DNA of 27,825 nt from Sphingomonadales bacterium UBA6157. Lineage in GTDB: Bacteria > Pseudomonadota > Alphaproteobacteria > Sphingomonadales > Sphingomonadaceae. Positions 22,056 through 27,825 of this stretch are shown in pieces. Within the stretch, counting starts at the first letter, position 1. Every line of letters starts with the position of its first letter. The DNA lies in contig DIUN01000048.1 in NCBI GenBank assembly GCA_002423025.1, positions 1,482 through 29,306 of the forward strand, read 5' to 3'. The notes below the pieces were generated by a model. The model worked only from the letters and a program-made list of their open reading frames with translations. It made no database searches and was not told the origin of the DNA. A program made the position numbers and the translations under genes.

Positions 22056-23375
22056 ATGCGTATCGTCTCCACCAGCTGCGCGCTTGCCGCGCTCTCCATC
22101 GCCGCCTCGCCGGTCGCTGCCGCGCCAAAGCCCCAGGCCGATGTCTCGGCCAGCCAGTTGCGCTGGAACGTCGAGAAGCTGGTCGGCTTCGGCACTCGCC
22201 ACACGCTTTCGGACACTGTTTCAGATACGCGCGGCATCGGCGCCGCCCGGCGCTGGGCAAAATCCAAGTTCGAGGATTATGCCAAAGCCTGCGGTGGCTG
22301 CCTCAGCATCGAGACGCCATCCACCATGGTGAGCGGGCCTGAAATTCCCGTTCCCGCCGAGGTCGTCAATGTCATGGCCATCCAGCGCGGCACCACGGAT
22401 CCGGAAAGGGTCATCATCATCTCCGGCCATATCGACAGCCGCAATTCCGATGGCATGGATGCCGTGGGCGATGCGCCCGGCGCCAATGACGATGCCTCGG
22501 GCACCGCCGCCGTCATCGAGGCGGCGCGGGTGCTGTCGCGTTTCAAGTTCCCGGCCACCATCGTCTATGCCGCGCTCTCGGGCGAGGAGCAGGGGCTGTA
22601 TGGCGGCAAGCTGCTGGCGGACACCGCCAAGGCGCGCGGCTGGCGGGTGGAAGCCGTGCTCAACAACGACATCATCGGCAATTCCACCGGCTCCAGCGGC
22701 GCGAAGGATGATCGCACCGTGCGGGTGTTCTCGGAAGGCACCAAGGCGACGGAAACCCCCGAGCAGGCCAACCGCCGCCGCTACAATGGCGGCGAGGTGG
22801 ACAGCCCATCGCGCAACCTGGCGCGCTTCGTGGCGGGGCAGGGCAAAGCCGCCGGCATCACGGTCGAGATGGTCTACCGCACGGATCGCTTCGGCCGCGG
22901 CGGGGACCAGGTCGAGATGCTGGAAGCCGGCTACCCGGCGGTGCGCATCACCGAGCGGCAGGAAAATTATGATCGCCAGCACCAGAATGTCCGGGTGGAA
23001 AACGGCAAGGCCTATGGGGACACCATCGACGGGGTGGACTTTGCCTATCTCGCCAAGGTAACCCGCCTCAACGTCGCCGCGCTCGCTGCGCTGGCCTCGG
23101 CACCGCCGCCGCCCACGGGCGTCACCATCGCCGGCGCCGTCAAGCCGGATACCACGCTCAGCTGGAAGCCGGTCAACGGCGCCGCCAGCTATCGCGTCTG
23201 GTGGCGCAGCACCACCGCGCCGATGTGGCAGTTCAGCCGCAATGTGGCGGGGGACCAGACCAGCGTCACCCTTGATGGCATCGATATCGATACCTGGTTC
23301 TTCGGTGTGGCGGCTGTTGCGGCGGATGGCTCGCAGAGCCCGGTCGTCTATCCGGGGCCTGCCGGCGCCTTTTGA
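22056..23375 (+). CDS. Secreted M28-family zinc metallopeptidase with C-terminal Fn3-like domain
   Basis: The protein has 439 residues. A signal peptide (1-23, ending AASPVAAA) directs export. The M28 catalytic core shows the two-zinc ligand set: His125 in SGHIDSRNSD, Asp145 in GANDDASGT, the Glu177-Glu178 pair in LSGEEQGLYGG, Asp205 in LNNDIIGN and a late His in YDRQHQNV. The last 90 residues (PPPTGVTIAG, then LSWKPVNGAASYRVWWR) form a fibronectin type III-like module. Family members are aminopeptidases or carboxypeptidases, and the exact specificity is unknown. AAAGGGG precedes ATG 22056. It is divergent from pucC with a gap of about 150 nt and has no evident link to light harvesting. Confidence 0.92.
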   Translation: MRIVSTSCALAALSIAASPVAAAPKPQADVSASQLRWNVEKLVGFGTRHTLSDTVSDTRGIGAARRWAKSKFEDYAKACGGCLSIETPSTMVSGPEIPVPAEVVNVMAIQRGTTDPERVIIISGHIDSRNSDGMDAVGDAPGANDDASGTAAVIEAARVLSRFKFPATIVYAALSGEEQGLYGGKLLADTAKARGWRVEAVLNNDIIGNSTGSSGAKDDRTVRVFSEGTKATETPEQANRRRYNGGEVDSPSRNLARFVAGQGKAAGITVEMVYRTDRFGRGGDQVEMLEAGYPAVRITERQENYDRQHQNVRVENGKAYGDTIDGVDFAYLAKVTRLNVAALAALASAPPPPTGVTIAGAVKPDTTLSWKPVNGAASYRVWWRSTTAPMWQFSRNVAGDQTSVTLDGIDIDTWFFGVAAVAADGSQSPVVYPGPAGAF

Positions 23376-23962
23376 GCCCTGATCGCGGGCGTTCTGCGTT
23401 GCCTGGTGAGGCTCGCCGGGAGGCCTGCGTCTGGTGCGGCCCCGCTGCCACCCGCCGCTGAAATGCCACTTCGCCGGTAGTTTTGCGCAAGGCGTTGGGC
23501 AGCGCTGCCCGCTTGCCCTGCCGATTCACGGCTCAACCGCTCTGCCACCAACGCCGTGGCGCGCCCGATTTTGTCCACTCGCCAGGCCATCCGATCGCTC
23601 GCTGGGCAATTCGGTTTGGTTCCGCACGTCCGATGTTACTCGGAAAATAAATATTTCAGTTCTGTGATAGATGTATCATATCATCGTTCATAAATAGTAT
23701 TTAGCCGCGTTGAATCAGCATGGTAGCGAAATATGAACGAAAATAACTTAGTGTTATAAAAAGCACACACAACATCACCAGCAAAATTTCGCTCTCGGAA
23801 TCCTTTGCATATCCACGGATTCATTGTGAAAGACCGTTCATCGTCAAAAGAACGTCAAAGCAACTTCTGAATATTAACAGATATTTGTGCCGGAATTGCG
23901 AGATTTGCTCTCGCAGTGAAGCAATAGTTGCGCCCGCGTTCCGCCAGCAAAGGTTGAGTTTC
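23376..23962. other. 587-nt intergenic region with an AT-rich promoter segment
   Basis: I see no credible gene. The left part (to about 23640) is GC-rich and holds a GGCGTTG...CAACGCC inverted repeat (23491-23497 and 23549-23555) enclosing the palindrome GGGCAGCGCTGCCC (23497-23510). From about 23640 to 23890 the DNA is strikingly AT-rich for this window. There TCGTTCATA (23684-23692) is repeated inverted as TATGAACGA (23732-23740), and CGTTCAT recurs at 23835-23841. This segment most likely carries the promoter and control sites of the TonB receptor gene. Confidence 0.6.
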
Positions 23963-26923
23963 GTGATTCCAGCAGCCAAGTCCAATAATCGCACAGTTTT
24001 GATGGGCAGCGCCGCCGCCCTCGCCATCGTGCTTTTCGCCAGTTCTACTGCCGCACTGGCGCAGACGCCGGCCACCACCACGGCTGCTGCCGTGGAAGCC
24101 GAAGACGAAGGCATGATGGTCGTTACCGGCTCGCTGTTCGCCCGCCGGGATCTCGTGACGCCGTCGCCCGTGACCGTGCTGACCAGCGAGACGCTGGCCA
24201 ATGCCGGCATCACCACCATCAACGATGCCATTCGCTCGATCTCGGCCGATAGTGCCGGTTCGATCTCCACGGGCTTCACCAACGGCTTTTCCGCCGGCGG
24301 TGCCGCGGTTTCGCTGCGCGGGCTTGGCGTCTCCTCGACGCTGGTGCTGATCGATGGCCTGCGCTCCACCAACTTCCCGCTCAACGATGATGGCCATAAC
24401 GCCTATGTCGACCTCAATTCGATCCCGTTCAGCGCGGTCGAGCGTATTGAAGTCCTGAAGGATGGCGCGTCCTCGACCTATGGTGCCGATGCCATCGGCG
24501 GCGTCGTCAACATCATCATGCGCAAGCAGTTCCAGGGTATTGCCGGCAACATCGAGGGCGGCGCGACCGGCCTTGGCGATGCAGGCCGCTACCGCGCCAG
24601 CCTGACGGCGGGCTTTGGTGACTATGCTGCATCGGGCTGGAACTTCTACGTCAATGGTGAATATCAGCGCGACGAGGCCGTATCGGCCCGCCAGCGCGGT
24701 TTCCCCTTCGATACCAAGGACCTGACGTCCATCGGCCTGTCGGACCAGAACAACGCCGACAATTCGCTCAGCACCGCGACCGTCAATGCCGTCGTTCGCC
24801 TCGCCGGCCAGAGCGACCTCAACAATCCGTTCACCGGCGGCTCGGTGCCGACCGGCCAGTACACCACGCTCAACCTCACCAACTGCGATACGGGCACCTT
24901 CACGGTGGCAGGCGCTGCCGGCGGTGTTGGCTGCAAGCACAACAATGATCGCGAGTTCGGGCAGATCCAGCCGTTCCAGGAGCGCTACAGCGCCACGGGC
25001 CGCCTGAGCTTCCGTCTGACCGATGACATCGAGGGCTATTTGACCGGCAGCTATTCGCACAGCCAGGTCAACATCAAGCGCGCCCCGGCCGCCATCCGCC
25101 AGACCCAGCCCTATGGCGCCTCGCCGAGCCTTGCCTCGAACAACCCTGGCGTCGTGCTGCCGGTTTACATCTGCTCGGGCGGCGTCAATTGCGCCACGGC
25201 TGCTGACCGTCAGTTGAACCCCAACAACCCTTATGCCGCGACATTCGCTGCCAACCCGGCCGCCGGCGGTGCCCGCGTCTATTATCTCTTCGGTGATATC
25301 CCGGTCGGCACCGAGCGCAGCAACGAAGTCATCCGCGGCGCTCTCGGCCTGCGCGGCAGCTTCGGCGATGGCTGGAAGTGGCATGTCGATGCGACGGGCG
25401 CCAAGGACAATCTCAACATCCGCGCGCTCGGCGTTGTCAACATTGCCGGCCTCAAGCAGGCGATCAACACTGGCGCCTACAATTTCATCAATCCCAACCT
25501 CAACAGCCAGGCGACGCGTGATCTCATTGCGCCGACCTATGACGTCGCATCCAACTCGTCGCTGGTTTCGGTTGATGTCGGCCTCAGCAAGTCGTTGATG
25601 GAGCTGGCCGGTGGCCCGCTGATGATCGCGGTTGGTGGCCAGGTTCGCCACGAAACGCTGGAGAACAACAGCCTCAATGAGAATCTCGATCGCTACGCCA
25701 ACACCTCGGCCGCCTTTGGCAGCCACACCGTTTCGGCAGCGTTCTTCGAGCTTAACGCCCCGGTTCTCGATACCCTCGAAGTCAACGTCTCCGGCCGTTA
25801 CGATCATTATTCGGAAGGCTTTGGCCGCTTCTCGCCCAAGGTTGGCGCCAAGTGGACGCCGATCGAGAATCTGTCGCTTCGCGGCACCTACTCGAAGGGC
25901 TTCCGCGCTCCGACCTTTGCGGAAAGCAACCCGCGCAGCAGCTTCGCCGGCTTCGTTTCGACAACGCCGCCGGCAAGCTTCCAGCTCGCCCATGGCGGCC
26001 TGATCACCGATGGCAACACCAACCCCTATGTGCAGTCCTACAGTGTCGGCTCGGGCTTCAGCGGCAACCCCAACCTCAAGCCGGAAAAGTCACGCAGCTT
26101 CACCGGCGGCGTCATCTTCGAGCCGACGCCATGGCTGACGATGTCGGTTGACTATTACAACATCAAGAAGACCGATGTGATCGTCACCGGACCGCTGGCT
26201 TCGAGCGCCCGGGCGGCCTATTTCGCCGGGAACGCACTGCCCGCGGGCTATACCATCGAAGCGATCGATGGCGTCGATCCGCTGTTCCCGAACGCCCTGC
26301 CGCGCGTGCTCATCATCAACGCACCGTATGTGAACGCAGCCAGCCAGAAGACGTCCGGCATCGATTTCGCCGTGACGGCGCGCATCCCGCTGGCTGACGA
26401 TATCCAGCTCATCAGCCGCCTCGATGTGACGAACATCCTGCAGTTCGATGTCGATAACGGCGATGGTGCGATCCAGAAGTTTGCAGGTACCTTGGGGCCG
26501 TACGAGCTGTCCTCGGGCGCCGGCACGCCGAAGTGGCGCGGCAACTGGCAGAACACGCTGCAGTTCAAGAACTTCGCTCTTACGGCAACGACCTATTATG
26601 TCTCGCGCATCCGGGCGGTTTCGGCCGATCAGGAAAGCCCGGATGCCAATGGCAACATTGATCTGTCGTGCGCCGTGGCTGCCCCGACGCTGTATCCGTC
26701 TGGCGCAAGTGCCTGCAATATCAAGTCCTTCATCTATGCGGACGTGAATGCAGCCTTCATCGTCAACGACCAGTTCACCTTCAACGTCTATGTCGGCAAC
26801 GTCACCAATGCCAAGGCGCCGCTGGCGCCGGCGTCCTACTCGGGCATCAACTACCTCCCGACCTGGCATTATGCCGGCGTCATCGGGCGGACCTTCCGCG
26901 CTGGCGCCAGCTTCAAGTTCTAG
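23963..26923 (+). CDS. TonB-dependent outer-membrane receptor
   Basis: The protein has 986 residues from GTG at 23963, which has AAGG/GAG purines just upstream. A signal peptide (about 1-33, ending TAALA before QT) is followed by a TonB-box-like segment (EGMMVVTGS). The plug domain has TINDAIRSISADSAG, VSLRGLGVSSTLVLIDGLR and VERIEVLKDGASSTYGADAI then GGVVNIIMR. A 22-strand-type barrel follows, with NLSLRGTYSKGFRAPTFAES and NPNLKPEKSRSFTGG, ending in Phe (GASFKF). Such receptors import large nutrients using TonB-ExbBD energy. Siderophore, oligosaccharide or peptide cannot be distinguished here. No STN domain, sigma factor or FecR gene is present, so control is probably by a conventional regulator. 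An ATG-less longer frame to 23885 is less likely to be translated. Confidence 0.93.
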   Translation: MIPAAKSNNRTVLMGSAAALAIVLFASSTAALAQTPATTTAAAVEAEDEGMMVVTGSLFARRDLVTPSPVTVLTSETLANAGITTINDAIRSISADSAGSISTGFTNGFSAGGAAVSLRGLGVSSTLVLIDGLRSTNFPLNDDGHNAYVDLNSIPFSAVERIEVLKDGASSTYGADAIGGVVNIIMRKQFQGIAGNIEGGATGLGDAGRYRASLTAGFGDYAASGWNFYVNGEYQRDEAVSARQRGFPFDTKDLTSIGLSDQNNADNSLSTATVNAVVRLAGQSDLNNPFTGGSVPTGQYTTLNLTNCDTGTFTVAGAAGGVGCKHNNDREFGQIQPFQERYSATGRLSFRLTDDIEGYLTGSYSHSQVNIKRAPAAIRQTQPYGASPSLASNNPGVVLPVYICSGGVNCATAADRQLNPNNPYAATFAANPAAGGARVYYLFGDIPVGTERSNEVIRGALGLRGSFGDGWKWHVDATGAKDNLNIRALGVVNIAGLKQAINTGAYNFINPNLNSQATRDLIAPTYDVASNSSLVSVDVGLSKSLMELAGGPLMIAVGGQVRHETLENNSLNENLDRYANTSAAFGSHTVSAAFFELNAPVLDTLEVNVSGRYDHYSEGFGRFSPKVGAKWTPIENLSLRGTYSKGFRAPTFAESNPRSSFAGFVSTTPPASFQLAHGGLITDGNTNPYVQSYSVGSGFSGNPNLKPEKSRSFTGGVIFEPTPWLTMSVDYYNIKKTDVIVTGPLASSARAAYFAGNALPAGYTIEAIDGVDPLFPNALPRVLIINAPYVNAASQKTSGIDFAVTARIPLADDIQLISRLDVTNILQFDVDNGDGAIQKFAGTLGPYELSSGAGTPKWRGNWQNTLQFKNFALTATTYYVSRIRAVSADQESPDANGNIDLSCAVAAPTLYPSGASACNIKSFIYADVNAAFIVNDQFTFNVYVGNVTNAKAPLAPASYSGINYLPTWHYAGVIGRTFRAGASFKF

Positions 26924-26947
26924 GCTGCGCTTGCGATGCTGAAAGAG

Positions 26948-26976
26948 GGGCGGTCCGCAAGGGCCGCCCTTTTTTT
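26948..26976 (+). terminator. Rho-independent terminator of the TonB receptor gene
   Basis: GGGCGGTCC (26948-26956) pairs with GGGCCGCCC (26961-26969, one G-U pair) around a GCAA tetraloop, followed by seven T residues (26970-26976). It lies 25 nt after the stop codon. Confidence 0.95.
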
Positions 26977-26988
26977 CGTGGCGGAGGA

Positions 26989-27594
26989 TCAGCCGGGGAA
27001 GCGTTGCCTTGCCCGGTCATGCCAGGCGCGCAGGCGGGCCAGTTCCGCAGGCACGTCGATACCGATCCAGCCGGCGAAATCCAGCGTCGTCAGCAGCACG
27101 ATATCGGCCATGCTGGGGCGCGGCCCGGCCAGCCAGCCATCATCGCCGAGCTGGCCATCCAGCCACGCCATGGCCTCGCCCGCCCGCGCCCGCGCCTGCT
27201 CCGCCATCGCCGGGATCTGCTCGACAAGCCGGGCCGTCATCGGGTGGCCATGCTGCCAGACGAGGCCCACAGGCACCCCCAGCGCCGTCTCGACGCGGCG
27301 GATCCACATGTCCGTCTCGGCACGCTCGAAGGCCGTGCCGCCGAACAGTGGCGGCTCGGGATGGAGCTCATCGAGATAACGGCAGATCGCCACCGTCTCG
27401 GCAATCACCCGGCCGTCATCCAGCTCCAGGAACGGCACCTGCCCACGCGGGTTCTTGCCCAGCACGGTCTCGGCCTTGTGCTCGCGCTTGAACAGGGAGA
27501 GTTCGGTGCGCGGCATCTCCAGGCCCTTGGCGGCGAGGAACAGATGCACCCGGCGCGGATTGGGGGCAGGGTCCGGCGCGGTCCAAAGCATCAT
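26989..27594 (-). CDS. Glutathione S-transferase family protein
   Basis: The cytosolic GST-fold protein has 201 residues. The N-terminal thioredoxin-like domain has PNPRRVHLFLAAKG, the cis-Pro segment GQVPFLELDDG and the glutathione-binding IAETVAICRYLDE (Glu/Thr replacing the common ES). The helical C-terminal domain has GPRPSMADIVLLTTLDF, matching the N-capping box of GSTs. It probably conjugates or reduces electrophilic compounds with glutathione. The substrate is unknown. GGAGAAAG precedes the ATG pair at 27594/27591. It converges on the TonB receptor gene and shows no operon partner in the window. Confidence 0.92.
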   Translation of the reverse strand: MMLWTAPDPAPNPRRVHLFLAAKGLEMPRTELSLFKREHKAETVLGKNPRGQVPFLELDDGRVIAETVAICRYLDELHPEPPLFGGTAFERAETDMWIRRVETALGVPVGLVWQHGHPMTARLVEQIPAMAEQARARAGEAMAWLDGQLGDDGWLAGPRPSMADIVLLTTLDFAGWIGIDVPAELARLRAWHDRARQRFPG

Positions 27595-27794
27595 GCAACT
27601 TTCTCCTCGGTTGCCGGCAAGCTAGGCCGACCGCCAACCCCCTGACAATGGCCGTTCGCAGAGCCACATCCGCAAATCGCCGGAAAATCGCCGCTCCAGC
27701 GCCCACCCCGCTCCCACCCGGATCCGCATTATATCCGGCGCGGCACCCCAGAGCGCTTGCCCAATGCCCGACTTCCTCCTAGTACCACCCTCGT

Positions 27795-27825
27795 CGGGGA
27801 GTGGCGCAGCCTGGTAGCGCATCTG
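27795..27825 (+). tRNA. tRNA-Pro, 5' part (cut by the window edge)
   Basis: The last 31 bases, CGGGGAGTGGCGCAGCCTGG then TAGCGCATCTG, match the acceptor 5' strand, positions 8-9, the complete D-arm and the start of the anticodon stem of bacterial tRNA-Pro. A 5' C at position 1 with GCGCAGCCTGGTAGCGC is characteristic of proline isoacceptors. The anticodon lies outside the window. Confidence 0.88.

Noticed and set aside
20277..22202. 641-codon minus-strand frame across pucC
   Set aside because: It is an alternate frame of pucC. The pucC frame itself carries the family motifs.
23495..23537. Integron attC-like site (GTTGGGC and GCTCAAC)
   Set aside because: The motifs are in the wrong order for the R''/R' arms on both strands and there is no cassette nearby.
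23855..25993. 712-codon open frame on the minus strand
   Set aside because: It is antisense to the TonB receptor, has no recognisable domain, and mirrors the codon bias of the real gene.
1..27825. CRISPR array, prophage or intact insertion sequence
   Set aside because: No regularly spaced repeats, phage structural genes or complete transposase were found on either strand.

Overview
The window is high-GC alphaproteobacterial chromosome and holds one clear phototrophy cassette. The right-hand two thirds (about 6.85 kb onward) looks like an aerobic or facultative anoxygenic phototroph of the Sphingomonadales. The reasons are the style of TrpD, TrpG, TrpE, PpiD, PyrG and the TonB receptor, and the order ppiD-trpE / tpiA-secG-pyrG. 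The left part (gltX, comEC, lexA, moeA, moaC, trpC) has proteins that read like Rhodobacterales orthologues. The two parts meet at the trpD/trpC overlap near 6845. This is either inter-order replacement or a contig join. Family assignments rest on recalled sequence patterns, not on searches.

Layout. 1-80: start of gltX (minus). 184-2466: comEC (plus). 2515-3500: a decayed IS5-like transposase (minus). 12898 down to 3617, all minus: ppiD, trpE, DUF427, GNAT, trpG, trpD, trpC, moaC, moeA, lexA. Most neighbours overlap by 4 nt, so tryptophan synthesis, molybdopterin synthesis and periplasmic folding share one transcription unit. lexA also has its own promoter with an SOS box. 13023-19673, all plus: tpiA, secG, an MHS-family transporter, a lipoprotein-type S8 serine protease with a probable beta-barrel tail, and pyrG.

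19758-21907 is the light-harvesting cassette. A sigma70-like promoter sits inside two TGT-N12-ACA (PpsR/CrtJ) boxes spaced exactly 8 bp apart. It is followed by pucB and pucA (peripheral LH2 beta and alpha), a strong terminator, and a convergent pucC/lhaA assembly gene. PucB aligns without gaps to the Rhodobacter LH2 beta chain but has Asn where the first conserved His should be. PucA keeps the Tyr44-Trp45 pair of B850-type antennae and carries a 40-residue Ala/Pro/Glu tail built from 33-nt repeats.

22056-27594 carries a secreted M28 metallopeptidase with a C-terminal Fn3-like domain, an unusually AT-rich intergenic region, a TonB-dependent receptor with its own terminator, and a glutathione S-transferase (minus). 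The window ends inside a tRNA-Pro gene. No CRISPR array, rRNA, intact mobile element or phage was seen.
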